A DNA stretch of 64,000 nucleotides from Cystobacter ferrugineus (GTDB lineage Bacteria > Myxococcota > Myxococcia > Myxococcales > Myxococcaceae): positions 124,001 through 188,000 of the forward strand of contig NZ_MPIN01000018.1 in the NCBI RefSeq assembly GCF_001887355.1, in the 5' to 3' direction. Numbering within the stretch: the first letter of the stretch is position 1; the number at the start of each line of letters is the position of its first letter. The position numbers and the translations under genes are program-made. The notes below the pieces were generated by a model. The model did not search any database and was not told the DNA's origin. It saw only the letters and a list, made by a program, of their open reading frames with translations. Positions 53,726 through 62,157 of the stretch are shown in pieces.

Positions 53726-54328
53726 TCACCTCCCCGCGGGTTCACCCCGCGCTCTCCCACCCGGCGGCCACCAGAGGGCACCCAGCCTCAACGCGAGCGC
53801 GTCGAACGGCTCCGCGAAAACGTCCTGGTCGCCCGTGTGACGGGCGATGAGCCGCCAGCTCCGTGCTCGTCGGCGGTGGATCTCCAGGGTCTGGGTGGGC
53901 GGGTCCACCAGCCAGACATGTCCCACGCCCTCGCGGTGATAGAGCGGAAGCTTGCGCTCCCGGTCAATGTTCACCGACGCGGGGGAGAGGATCTCGCAGA
54001 TCCAGTCCGGAGCGACCGTGGCGAAGGGCGCGTCCTTGAAGGAGGGAACAGGCACCCGCTCGCGGCGCCACCCGGCGAGATCCGGAACGAGGACGTTTCC
54101 GCCCAGGTGAAGCTCCGGCTCGTAGAGGAGCCACCAGCCGCCACGCGTCTCGGGCTGTCCCAGATCGAAGGCCATGCCCAGCAGGGCACTGAGCGCCAGA
54201 CCCACCCGGGCATGGGGCAGGGCGGGCCTCGGTGAGGCCACCAGTTCGTCCTCCAGGATTTCCCCCACCCATCCGACCGGCAGCGCCTCGATGTCCTCAT
54301 AGGTCGCCGCGCGCTTGCTCTTCTTCAT
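53726..54328 (-). CDS. Uma2-family restriction-endonuclease-like protein
   Basis: The 200-residue protein shows the Uma2 (DUF820) pattern: VGEILEDELVASPRPALPHARV, VPDLAGWRRERVP, CEILSPASVNIDRERKLPLYHREGVGHVWLVDP. The PD..ExL..K spacing of PD-(D/E)xK nucleases is present. Function in myxobacteria is unknown; the family is often multi-copy and near mobile regions. AGGAG lies about 12 bases upstream. It separates the kinase-remnant gene from paralogue C. Confidence 0.88.
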   Translation of the reverse strand: MKKSKRAATYEDIEALPVGWVGEILEDELVASPRPALPHARVGLALSALLGMAFDLGQPETRGGWWLLYEPELHLGGNVLVPDLAGWRRERVPVPSFKDAPFATVAPDWICEILSPASVNIDRERKLPLYHREGVGHVWLVDPPTQTLEIHRRRARSWRLIARHTGDQDVFAEPFDALALRLGALWWPPGGRARGEPAGR

Positions 54329-54510
54329 GTCCGACCCCCGCTCCTGGTGAGCCCGTGGCTTGCCCGACGCGGGCTACCACGTGACTTCTCCCATTCTACG
54401 CCGGGGTCTGACTTCTCCAGGAGGGGAACGCCGTCACGGCGTGCCCCATCGGACAGCCAGCTTGCGATGCTCCGCTTGCTCCGCGAGCTGTCCGGGAGAA
54501 CGAGGCGTGG

Positions 54511-54771
54511 TCAGCAAGTGCGAGCGCAGCTGTTCTGACAAATGTCACGCTGCATATTGCATACGAGGATCTGCAGCGAGTTGTTGCCGGCGCTGTTCAA
54601 GCACCGCTGAAACTGCGGGTTGCAGTTCGAGCAGCAGTTGACCGGCTGGGCCGGTGTGGCCGGTGTGGGTGTGCCCTGGCTCTGCGCCGCGGCTTCATGT
54701 GCGGGGAAGGCCACGGCGCTCAGCGCGCCCAGGGCAAGTCCGAAAAAACCCATCTTCAATGTCTTCATCAT
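54511..54771 (-). CDS. Small secreted Cys-rich protein, paralogue C
   Basis: The signal peptide MMKTLKMGFFGLALGALSAVAFPAHEAAA leads into a mature chain with a Thr/Pro linker and eight cysteines (CCSNCNPQFQRC, LVC, DIC, QNSC, ARTC) in the family spacing. Length 86. It is last of four in a leftward tandem unit (F, E, D, C) with gaps of 44-68 bases. AAGGAG precedes the ATG. Close to paralogue A. Confidence 0.82.
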   Translation of the reverse strand: MMKTLKMGFFGLALGALSAVAFPAHEAAAQSQGTPTPATPAQPVNCCSNCNPQFQRCLNSAGNNSLQILVCNMQRDICQNSCARTC

Positions 54772-54815
54772 GGTCCAACTCCTTGTCGAGATGTTGCGAG
54801 GGTTCAGATGAGGGC

Positions 54816-55067
54816 TCAGCAAGTGCTGTAACAGGAGCTCTCGCAGTAGCTGCGCACCTGCACACAGCTGGAGATCTTCGACGAGTTGTTGCCAGCGCTG
54901 ACCAGGCAGGCCTGATAGTTGGGGTTGCACTTCGAGCAGCAGACGGAATTCGGCACGCAGCTCGTGGGGAAACAGGACTGCGCCTCGGCCTCTTGCGTGG
55001 GGAAGGCCACGGCGCCCATCACACCCAGGGCCAGCCCGAAAAGCCCCATCTTCAATGCATTCATCAT
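54816..55067 (-). CDS. Small secreted Cys-rich protein, paralogue D
   Basis: Ten cysteines make this the most cysteine-rich copy: SCFPTSC precedes CCSKCNPNYQAC, then SSC, SYC, ESSC, YSTC. The signal peptide (MMNALKMGLFGLALGVMGAVAFPTQEAEA) differs slightly from the others. It has 83 residues. CAGGAG precedes the ATG. Confidence 0.82.
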   Translation of the reverse strand: MMNALKMGLFGLALGVMGAVAFPTQEAEAQSCFPTSCVPNSVCCSKCNPNYQACLVSAGNNSSKISSCVQVRSYCESSCYSTC

Positions 55068-55125
55068 GTTGAATCTCCTGGTGGTTGGTTGGGAACGGCG
55101 AAACGCCTCTGACGGACACCGCGCG

Positions 55126-55365
55126 CTAGCACCCCGGCTTGCAGGTGCTCTCGCAATAATTGCGATTCATCAAACAGATGGCGTCACCCATCATGCCGGT
55201 GGACTTGGCCATGCAGTTCACGTAGTTGGGGTTGCAATACGAGCAGCAGTAGAGTGGCGGCTGCGCCGGGGTCGTCTGCGCCTCGGCCACTTGCGTGGGA
55301 AGCGCCACGGCGCCGAGCGCGCCCATCGCCAGTCCGAAAAGTCCCGCCTTCAATGCCTTCATCAT
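55126..55365 (-). CDS. Small secreted Cys-rich protein, paralogue E
   Basis: Signal peptide MMKALKAGLFGLAMGALGAVALPTQVAEA, then CCSYCNPNYVNC, AIC, NYC, ESTC, KPGC. The middle interval is one residue shorter (x12) than in the rest. It has 79 residues. CAGGAG precedes the ATG, as in paralogue D. Confidence 0.82.
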   Translation of the reverse strand: MMKALKAGLFGLAMGALGAVALPTQVAEAQTTPAQPPLYCCSYCNPNYVNCMAKSTGMMGDAICLMNRNYCESTCKPGC

Positions 55366-55433
55366 GTTGAATCTCCTGGGGAAGCGATTCTCTTCAGGTC
55401 TTGCTGAATTGTGTGCCTCGAGCCGGGACGCGC

Positions 55434-55670
55434 TCAGCAGGTACGGTTACAGGTGCTCTCGCAAGAGGTGCGATTCACCGCGCATTGGGCGATCTTCGCC
55501 TGGCTGGTGCCAGCGCTGATCAAGCACTGCTGAAACCACGGATTGCAGGCCGAACAGCAGCCGATGTACTTGGCCGGTTCGTCCGCGGCGGCTTCCTGCG
55601 CGGGAAGGGCCACGGCGCCGAGCGCGCCCATCGCCAGCCCGAAAAGTCCCGCCTTCAATGCCTTCATCAT
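55434..55670 (-). CDS. Small secreted Cys-rich protein, paralogue F
   Basis: Signal peptide MMKALKAGLFGLAMGALGAVALPAQEAAA, then CCSACNPWFQQC, AQC, TSC, ESTC, NRTC in the standard spacing. This 78-residue copy is first in its unit and lies divergent from the intact ridA. Its 5' flank matches paralogue B's. Confidence 0.82.
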   Translation of the reverse strand: MMKALKAGLFGLAMGALGAVALPAQEAAADEPAKYIGCCSACNPWFQQCLISAGTSQAKIAQCAVNRTSCESTCNRTC

Positions 55671-55842
55671 GGCTCAACTCCTTTTACTGGTGATGTGTTG
55701 TGTTCTACTGGTCCAGGCGCGGGTCTCCCGCGCAGGAAGAACCCAACACCGCTCGGACCGTCTGGAGCGGAAGGTGCTGTCTTCCTCCTGTCCAAGGTTT
55801 CTTGGATATCGGGAATGCTCAGTGCTTCACGTATTCAACTTT

Positions 55843-56103
55843 ATGCCGGGAACGTTGTGATTTGTCAAACTGGATTTGTACACCCAGGCTGTTCGCGTTT
55901 TCTCATTGTCTGGGGTCCACACTCCAGTTTCTGATAAAAGGCGCATCGTCCCGGGAGTTCCTCCCCGCGCGGGCGTGCTGTGTGAGTCAATCTCCCGGTC
56001 CCACCGATTCGAGGAGGAGTCCCATGACGTCACCGAAGCACCAGCCCATCGTTTCCCCAAACCTGCCCAAACCCGCCGGTCCCTACTCCCCCGGCATGCA
56101 ATT
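55843..56103. repeat. Direct repeat of 261 bp, copy 2
   Basis: This is the intact partner of 52575-52835; it leads into the full ridA. The remainder of the gap, 55671-55842, is the upstream region of paralogue F; I see no gene in it. Confidence 0.9.
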
Positions 56104-56416
56104 GGACCGGCTGCTCTTCATCTCCGGGCAGGGCGCCACCGATCCAGCCACCGGCCAGCAGGCCGAGGGTATCGAGGCCCAGACGGAACAGGTGCTGCGC
56201 AACCTGGAGCGCATTCTCGTGGCGGGAGGTTCCTCCCTGCGGCACGTCCTGCGCTGTGGCGTCTTCCTCGTGGACATGAAGGAGTTCCCGAGGATGAACG
56301 CCGTCTACGATCGTGTCTTCGCCGGGCACCGGCCCGCGCGCACCACCGTGCAGGTGTCTGCTCTGCCCGAGCCGGGCCTGCGCGTGGAGATTGACTGCAT
56401 CGCGTACGTGCCCTGA
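56024..56416 (+). CDS. ridA: RidA-family enamine/imine deaminase
   Basis: A 130-residue protein of the YjgF/RidA family, which hydrolyses reactive enamines. It shows GPYSPGMQLDRLLFISGQGATDPATG, FLVDMKEFPRMNAVYDRVF and RPARTTVQVSALPEPGLRVEIDCIAYV, including the conserved Arg of the active site. GAGGAGGAG precedes the ATG, so the longer open frame is not needed. The family size (about 130) matches. It is divergent from the Cys-peptide unit, which does not suggest a functional link. Confidence 0.94.
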   Translation: MTSPKHQPIVSPNLPKPAGPYSPGMQLDRLLFISGQGATDPATGQQAEGIEAQTEQVLRNLERILVAGGSSLRHVLRCGVFLVDMKEFPRMNAVYDRVFAGHRPARTTVQVSALPEPGLRVEIDCIAYVP

Positions 56417-56587
56417 GCATCCGGCCCGCGCGCTCATGACGGACAACGAGCCGCGCCAGGTGTTGTGCTCCGCGTTTCGGCGCGCGGGTGGATGGCCTTG
56501 GTCCTCACGGCCCGCGCCCGAGCGGCACTCCAGGCCGGGCTTTCCGAGCGGGATGAACTCAACCCGCTCAGAAGCTGGAATTCAGCC

Positions 56588-56803
56588 TTACTTGCAGAGC
56601 GCGTACTGCATCTGGCACACGGCGAGCGCTGCCGCGTTGCCATTCGCGCCAGCAATGCAAGCCGCGTAGCTTGCTATGCAAATAGGGCTTTTCCCGTTTG
56701 GACTCGAATCACCCTGGGCATGGGCGTCTTGCGCGGGAAGTGCCACGGCGCCAATCACGCTCATCGCCAGCCCGAAAAGGCCCACCTTCACTGACTTCAT
56801 CAT
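56588..56803 (-). CDS. Small secreted protein, reduced paralogue G
   Basis: This is a diverged 71-residue family member: signal peptide MMKSVKVGLFGLAMSVIGAVALPAQDAHA, then only four cysteines in the core spacing C-x6-C-x13-C-x6-C (CIASYAAC, LAVC, YALC), ending CK. The two outer CC..C and C-x3-C elements are missing. It shows which cysteines form the common core. CAGGAG precedes the ATG. Confidence 0.78.
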   Translation of the reverse strand: MMKSVKVGLFGLAMSVIGAVALPAQDAHAQGDSSPNGKSPICIASYAACIAGANGNAAALAVCQMQYALCK

Positions 56804-57016
56804 GTCGCATCTCCTGATTGTTGGTTTTGTACGGTAAGTCCGTATTTGTATTTTGGACCTGAAATCCATGAGTCGTCAATGAGAGGGAATCGCTCGTCCT
56901 GTTGTTTTTTTCTCATCATTTGGAGTTCACGTTCTCGGGAAATGAATCCTTTCTCGAAAGTTGAGAGATGACCCCAGGATCGCGAGATGATGACCGGCCC
57001 CGAAAGGATGCTCCCC

Positions 57017-57394
57017 ATGAAGAGAACCGCCGCGCTGGTGTTCCTCGCCAGTTCCTTGTGGCCAAGGCGGGCTTGGTGGAGCTGGCCAACAGCGGCATCA
57101 TCATCGAGCACTACTACTTCGACATGACGGCCAATACCAACCCCTGGAACACGATGGGCGAGTACAACGAGGGCAAGGCCTCGATGTGTTCAACCTGGCG
57201 TTGGCCGGACCTTCCATTTCGAGACCAGCGGCGCGATGAAGATGTTCGTGTACACGGCCTACTACGATGCCGCGAGCGCGAGCGCGAACGTGGTGGACCG
57301 TGGCTTGAACGTGGGGCTGCCTTTCTTCGGCTCCGCGCCGGACTTGGGCGCCAGTGAGTACGGGTTGCCCACGGGCACCATCGACCTGAAGTAG
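57017..57394 (+). pseudogene. Frameshifted secreted-protein gene
   Basis: A signal peptide (MKRTAALVFLASSLW) begins at 57017 with an AAAGGA ribosome site. The body continues in another frame (VELANSGIIIEHYYFDMTANTNPWNTMGEYNEG), then shifts again to TFHFETSGAMKMFVYTAYYDAASAS.. and ends at a TAG at 57394. At least two frameshifts break one original gene. Sequencing error is possible. The family is not recognised. Confidence 0.7.
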
Positions 57395-57520
57395 AAGAGT
57401 CCACGTAGGGCAGATGCCGCGGCCTCCGGGGTCCGTCCCGAAGCAGGGGCGGGCCCCGTGTGTCGAGCGGCCACCGGAAGGCTGTGACTTGCCACGGGCG
57501 CGCGTCTACACTCCCGCCGC

Positions 57521-59341
57521 TTGGACGAGACACGTATCGAGCTTCTGGGTGGTGCTCGGATTCTGGAGGAGCGCCACAAATCGAGGCCGCTGGAGCGGAA
57601 GACCGCGGCATTCCTGGCCTACCTGTCGCTGGAGGGAGAAACGGCGCGGGGGACGCTCGCGGGCCTGCTCTGGCCGGAGTCACGCGAGGCCACGGCGCGC
57701 AACAACCTGTCCCAATTGCTGCGCCGCCTGGGTGAGCTGCTGGGCGAGGCCGCCGTGGAGGGCCGCAAGACGGTGCGGCTGCGTGATGATCTCCGGGTGG
57801 ACGTGCGCGAGCTCGTGCGTGGTCAGCTCTCGTGGAGTGCGAGTCCGGGGAACGAGCTGCTCGCGGGTTTGAATTACGACGACTGCGAGGCGTTGGAAGA
57901 CTGGCTGCGAGCCACCCGCGTGCGGGTGACGGCCCTGCAACGCAAGGCCTTGGAAGAGCAGTTGCGGCTGGAGGAGCGGGAAGGGCGGATGAACCTGGCC
58001 CTGGAGGCGGCCCAGCGGATGCTCGCGCTGGAGCCCACCTCCGAGGAGACGTTCCGTCACCTCATGCGGCTGCATCACCGGATGGGAAACCGAGACGCCG
58101 CGCTGCGCGTCTGGCGCCAGTGCGAGGAGGTGCTGACGCGCGAGCTGGGCATCCGGCCCTCGGCGGAGACGAGCCGGTTGGCGGGCGAGCTGGAGCGGCA
58201 GCCCACGGAGCAACCCCCCTCCGTGCACCCGGAGCGCAAGGCCCTTCCGCTCACCGTGGTGCACCCCTCGGTGCTGGCGGGCCGCGAGCGCGAGTGGGCG
58301 AAGCTGGAGGCGGCCCACGCGGCGCGCCGGCCCACCTTCGTCCTGGGGCCCGCGGGCGTGGGCAAGTCCCGGCTCATCGGGGACTTCGCCCGCTCGCGGG
58401 GCCGCTCGCTCCTGCTGACGTCACGCCCGGGTGACATCAACGTGCCCTTCTCCACGCATGCCCGGGGGGTGCGGACCATCCTGCGGCAGAACCCGGGGCT
58501 GGTGCTGGAGCCCTGGGTCCGCCGCGAGCTGTCGCGCCTGGTGCCGGAGCTGGGTCCCGAGCCCCTGCTCCTTCCGGGCACTCCGGAGGAGACCGCCCGC
58601 TTGTTCGCCGCCGTGCTCCACATGGCGCGCCAGGCGCTCAAGGAGCTGGACGTCCTCGTCTTCGACGATGCCCAGTACTCCGACGGCAGCAGCAGTGAGC
58701 TCAGCTTCTATCTCCTCGCCCAGCTCGAGGAGGACATGCTGGCCCGGCGCTTTCCGTGGATCCTCCTCAGCGAGCGCACGGACGAGAGCATCTGGAAGGG
58801 GGAGCGGATCCACATGCAGGTGGAGGCGGGGCTCGCGGAGCTCATCCAGCTCGAGCCCCTGGAGCTGCCCGAGGTGAGGACGCTGCTGCGCGGCATGAAC
58901 GAGCCCCGGCTGGAGGAGATGGCCGAGGACATCTCCCGCTACACCGGTGGCAATCCCCTGTTCATCGTGGAGACGGTCCGCCAGCTCATCGAGACCAACA
59001 GCCTCGGAGGGCGCTTTCCCGAGGGGCTGCCGCCTCCGGGCCGGGCGCGCTACATCATCCAGAAGCGTCTGGAGGGTCTGTCTCCCGAGGCGCTCCGGCT
59101 GGCGCAGTTGCTGGCGGTGGCCCGCGCGGACGTCGGCCTCGAGCAGGCGGCCGAGGTGTTGGAGGTGCCCGTGGCGCGGCTGGTGGAGGCCTGGCGGGAG
59201 CTGGAGGAGACGGCGCTGGTGCGCGGCGCGTGGTTCAGCCACAACCTGGTGGGCGAGGCGGTGCTGAGCGAGCTGCCCGCCTCCGTGCACACGCTGCTCG
59301 CCACGCGCCTGGGCCGCGGTGGGCCGGCGCCTGGCGCATGA
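57521..59341 (+). CDS. BTAD/SARP-type regulator with STAND-like ATPase
   Basis: The 606-residue protein has an N-terminal winged-helix-like region (RIELLGGARILEERHKSRPLERKTAAFLAYLSLEG), a BTAD tetratricopeptide-like region (about 100-225), then an AAA/NB-ARC-type ATPase with Walker A GPAGVGKS (276-283) and Walker B VLVFDDAQ. The winged helix is shorter than in typical SARPs. Such proteins switch on pathway genes after nucleotide-dependent activation. There is no obvious target next to it. The TTG start is at the front of the open frame. Confidence 0.8.
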   Translation: MDETRIELLGGARILEERHKSRPLERKTAAFLAYLSLEGETARGTLAGLLWPESREATARNNLSQLLRRLGELLGEAAVEGRKTVRLRDDLRVDVRELVRGQLSWSASPGNELLAGLNYDDCEALEDWLRATRVRVTALQRKALEEQLRLEEREGRMNLALEAAQRMLALEPTSEETFRHLMRLHHRMGNRDAALRVWRQCEEVLTRELGIRPSAETSRLAGELERQPTEQPPSVHPERKALPLTVVHPSVLAGREREWAKLEAAHAARRPTFVLGPAGVGKSRLIGDFARSRGRSLLLTSRPGDINVPFSTHARGVRTILRQNPGLVLEPWVRRELSRLVPELGPEPLLLPGTPEETARLFAAVLHMARQALKELDVLVFDDAQYSDGSSSELSFYLLAQLEEDMLARRFPWILLSERTDESIWKGERIHMQVEAGLAELIQLEPLELPEVRTLLRGMNEPRLEEMAEDISRYTGGNPLFIVETVRQLIETNSLGGRFPEGLPPPGRARYIIQKRLEGLSPEALRLAQLLAVARADVGLEQAAEVLEVPVARLVEAWRELEETALVRGAWFSHNLVGEAVLSELPASVHTLLATRLGRGGPAPGA

Positions 59342-59345
59342 AGAA

Positions 59346-59380
59346 GGGGAGCCCTCCCGGTGCACGCGGGAAGGCTCCCC
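59346..59380 (-). terminator. Hairpin terminator of the pectinacetylesterase-like gene
   Basis: The arms ggggagccctcccg and cgggaaggctcccc pair with one mismatch around a short loop. On the minus strand the stem is followed by ttcttc. It lies between convergent genes and may serve both. Confidence 0.6.
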
Positions 59381-59400
59381 CTCACGAGGCCCGGTGGGGA

Positions 59401-60708
59401 CTAGCCGCCGAGGGCGCCGTTGATGAGCGGCGCGAGCACCGACATGCCCGGATCGTCGGCGTTGTAGCCGTTGACGGGCTCGTAGATGCGCACGCGCTGG
59501 TTGTCATTGATGAAGCGCTGGAGGAAGGTGGACATGGACACCATCTCGCTGTTGCACTTGTAGTCCTGCCACGGCTCGTTGACGTACTCGTACCACTTCT
59601 TCTTCTCCATCCGCTGGCAGGCGTGCGCGCCCACGAAGGTGATGATCGTGCTGCAGTGGCTCGCGTTGATCTGCCGCTCGTGGGGGATGAAGTAGCTGTA
59701 GTTGTTGTAGAGGCTCAGCTCGGCGACGAGCTTGTCCTGGTCCGCCTTCCAGCGGGCGAGCACCGCCTCCTGATCATTGGGCGAGTAGAAGCGCTCGTAG
59801 GAGAAGCGCGAGTAGTTGTAGTCCCGCGAGTAGCCCGTGTAGGCGAGCTGATCATTCGGGAACTCAATGGCCAGCATGCGGTTGATGGTGCCCAGGTTGT
59901 TGCGATCGAAGGACGCGGGGAACTGGTTGAACACCGAGTCCAGGTTCCACGACTGGCGGATCTTGTCGTGCAGGGGGCGCGAGTTGTCGTTGACGTTGGG
60001 CGCCAGGTAGATGGGGCCCGAGTCGTTCAGGAAGTAGCCCTGGGCCGGATTGATGATGCGGCGCACGAAGTAGTACGAGGACGACGTCGCGGTGCCGCCC
60101 GCGCTGAACCCGGTGACGAGCAGCTTCTGCACGCGGGGGAACTGGGCCTTCGCGTAGTTGATGGCCGCGAGCGAGTTGGTGTAGCCGGAGTGGTGCCAGG
60201 TGAGCGGCGGCTGCGCTCCCGTCTGGTCGGCGTAGGTGGCGACGTTGTTGCCCACGTGAACGTCGCCCGTGCAATAGGGCAGGTAGACGATGTTCCAGTC
60301 CTTGGTCGCGATGTCCGTGCGGCTGCGGAAGGGCAGGCCCGGATCGGCGCCGTTGACGATGGGCGAGACGTACTTCGCCGTGAACTGCGTCATGTAGTCG
60401 TCGGTGATGCCGTTGGGATTGGCCGCGCCAATGACACCCGCGCGCCCGCTACACGTGTCGTAGTCCCAGCACGCGCCGCCACCTTCGAAGAAGAACAGCA
60501 GGTTCTGCGAGCCCGTGGTGCTGCGGTGGACGAAGAACTTGTACTGCGAGCCGTTGCCGCATTGGGTTCCAGGCAGCTCCACCTTGCTCCAGTCGTAGGT
60601 GTTTCCGCCGTCCACCAGGACGTCGACGATGCCGGAGACCAGCACCTCGGCGCTCGCGACGCCAGGTGCCGCGGCCAGGAGGAGGCCCATCAGCCATTGC
60701 TTTTTCAT
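59401..60708 (-). CDS. Secreted pectinacetylesterase-family hydrolase
   Basis: A 435-residue protein with a signal peptide cut after VASA (residue 20). The pectinacetylesterase/Notum-like fold is shown by [17 protein letters not shown] (70-86) and the nucleophile elbow GFSAGG with Ser202; NASHCSTI near 350 supplies the likely His. The family removes acetyl or other acyl groups from polysaccharides or lipidated proteins. The ATG with AGGAAC upstream is preferred; a longer open frame exists. It is monocistronic with a terminator behind it. Substrate not determined. Confidence 0.88.
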   Translation of the reverse strand: MKKQWLMGLLLAAAPGVASAEVLVSGIVDVLVDGGNTYDWSKVELPGTQCGNGSQYKFFVHRSTTGSQNLLFFFEGGGACWDYDTCSGRAGVIGAANPNGITDDYMTQFTAKYVSPIVNGADPGLPFRSRTDIATKDWNIVYLPYCTGDVHVGNNVATYADQTGAQPPLTWHHSGYTNSLAAINYAKAQFPRVQKLLVTGFSAGGTATSSSYYFVRRIINPAQGYFLNDSGPIYLAPNVNDNSRPLHDKIRQSWNLDSVFNQFPASFDRNNLGTINRMLAIEFPNDQLAYTGYSRDYNYSRFSYERFYSPNDQEAVLARWKADQDKLVAELSLYNNYSYFIPHERQINASHCSTIITFVGAHACQRMEKKKWYEYVNEPWQDYKCNSEMVSMSTFLQRFINDNQRVRIYEPVNGYNADDPGMSVLAPLINGALGG

Positions 60709-60843
60709 GTGCGTGTTCCTGTCGGGATTCGGGGTAAGGCTATTTCGATACAGCTCTCGACCATCCGGAAAGTTCGGACAATCGCGGCGCACTTTATAGC
60801 GCGGGGTTGCGAAGCGCGAGCGGTGCAAGGTATCTGGACCGCC

Positions 60844-61536
60844 ATGGGTGTCTCTCCGCGGTCGAAGGCTTTGCCATGGCTCGGCGCGTCAATCACTGTG
60901 GTGCTGATGGTTGTCCTGTGGTGGATGCCGTCGCGCGAGGACAATCCTCCTCCGGAGGAACCCGGACGCGAGGCGCGGAGCCGGCCCGCGCCGCCGGTGG
61001 TGGACACTCCGTCGCCCACGCCCTCCCGCTCTGTTGCTCCCCAGGCAACTCTTGCCGGCGAGCCCGATGCCGGCTCCGCCGCGCCCGAGCCGGAGCAGGC
61101 GCCCTCGTTCGAGGCGGCGCGCGAGCATCCCGTGAACCTGGAGAAACTTCGCGAGCAGATGCCCGATAATCTTTATTGGGAGCTGGGCGCCCCGACGAAG
61201 GATCCGGAGATCCTCCGCAGGCGCGAGGAGCAGGCGCGGCGCTGGAACACGTTGTTGGGCAAGGTTCAGTCGAACACGGCCACCGAGGAGGAGATCCACC
61301 AGTACTACGAGCACCGCCGCGCGGTGTCCGAGGACTTCATCGCGTTCGCCAGCCGGGTGCTCCAGGAGCATGGCGCTCAACTGTCGGAGCAGGAGCGCGG
61401 CCTGTATGAGTTGAGCATCCAGATGCACCGCACCCGCCTGGAAGAGATTCCGAGGCAGGTGGAGGACGCGCTCGCGCGCAAGGCGGTCCAGGATCGGCGC
61501 CGGGAGGAGTGGGAGCGCGGCAAGAAGGGCCCATGA
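60844..61536 (+). CDS. Membrane-anchored helical protein of unknown function
   Basis: The 230-residue protein has one N-terminal TM ([19 protein letters not shown]), a Pro/Ala/Ser-rich spacer (50-105) and a highly charged helical C-terminus (about 110-230; [42 protein letters not shown]). The charged part looks like a coiled coil. It is divergent from the hydrolase gene. No family recognised. Confidence 0.7.
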   Translation: MGVSPRSKALPWLGASITVVLMVVLWWMPSREDNPPPEEPGREARSRPAPPVVDTPSPTPSRSVAPQATLAGEPDAGSAAPEPEQAPSFEAAREHPVNLEKLREQMPDNLYWELGAPTKDPEILRRREEQARRWNTLLGKVQSNTATEEEIHQYYEHRRAVSEDFIAFASRVLQEHGAQLSEQERGLYELSIQMHRTRLEEIPRQVEDALARKAVQDRRREEWERGKKGP

Positions 61537-61560
61537 GGCGGGCCCTTGGGGGAGGGGGGT

Positions 61561-62013
61561 CTACTCCTCCATCGGCAGCTTGAGCTTGAAGGTCCCCGGA
61601 GGGGACTCCGCGGCCTGCTGCACCGCCTGCTCGAACTCCTTGCGCTGGGTGAACGTGGGAATGCCGCCCAGCTTGATGCTGGCCAGCGACACGCCCATGA
61701 GCACCACCTTCGAGCCGAACAGGACGCTCAGGGTGTTGATGTTCGGGGCGAGCGGCACGGCCCGCTCCGTCATCAGGGTCCGGGCCGGGGTGGCGTACAG
61801 CTCCATGTCTTCCCAGTCATGGAAGATGTCCACCCGGGGCTCGGAGGAGACGATGTCCTCGATGGCGCGCATGGCGAGATCCGCCAGGTGCGCATCGTAC
61901 ATCGCTCCCTTGAACTTCGTGACGATCACATGGGGGGCAGGCCGCCACAGCCGCTGCTCCCCATTCGGCGTGGTCCATGTCTTGGTCTCGTACATGACAC
62001 GAGGAGGGCGCAT
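61561..62013 (-). CDS. STAS/SpoIIAA-like protein
   Basis: The protein (150 aa) has a mixed alpha/beta fold with HVIVTKFKGAMYDAHLADLAMRAIEDIVSS and DIFHDWEDMELYATPARTLMTE, like SpoIIAA-like or STAS domains found in myxobacteria. Function is unknown. Possible starts are 62013 (MRPPRVMYETK), 61995 and a TTG at 62049; none has a good ribosome site. It has no clear partner nearby. Confidence 0.65.
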   Translation of the reverse strand: MRPPRVMYETKTWTTPNGEQRLWRPAPHVIVTKFKGAMYDAHLADLAMRAIEDIVSSEPRVDIFHDWEDMELYATPARTLMTERAVPLAPNINTLSVLFGSKVVLMGVSLASIKLGGIPTFTQRKEFEQAVQQAAESPPGTFKLKLPMEE

Positions 62014-62157
62014 GGCGGCCGAGTTACGGTACTGGACGTCCGGACGCAAGAGGTGGCCCCGTCCCGGGGTACACCGGCCAACCTCGTGCCCGGAGATTCC
62101 AGTGCTCGTGCCCTTGGACGAGGAGAATGAAACGGGCCCGCGTTAGGGTGTGAGCGC

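Noticed and set aside
58756-60843. Upstream extension of the membrane-anchored gene at 60844
   Set aside because: It would run through the BTAD gene's end and antisense of the hydrolase; the ATG at 60844 precedes the transmembrane segment.
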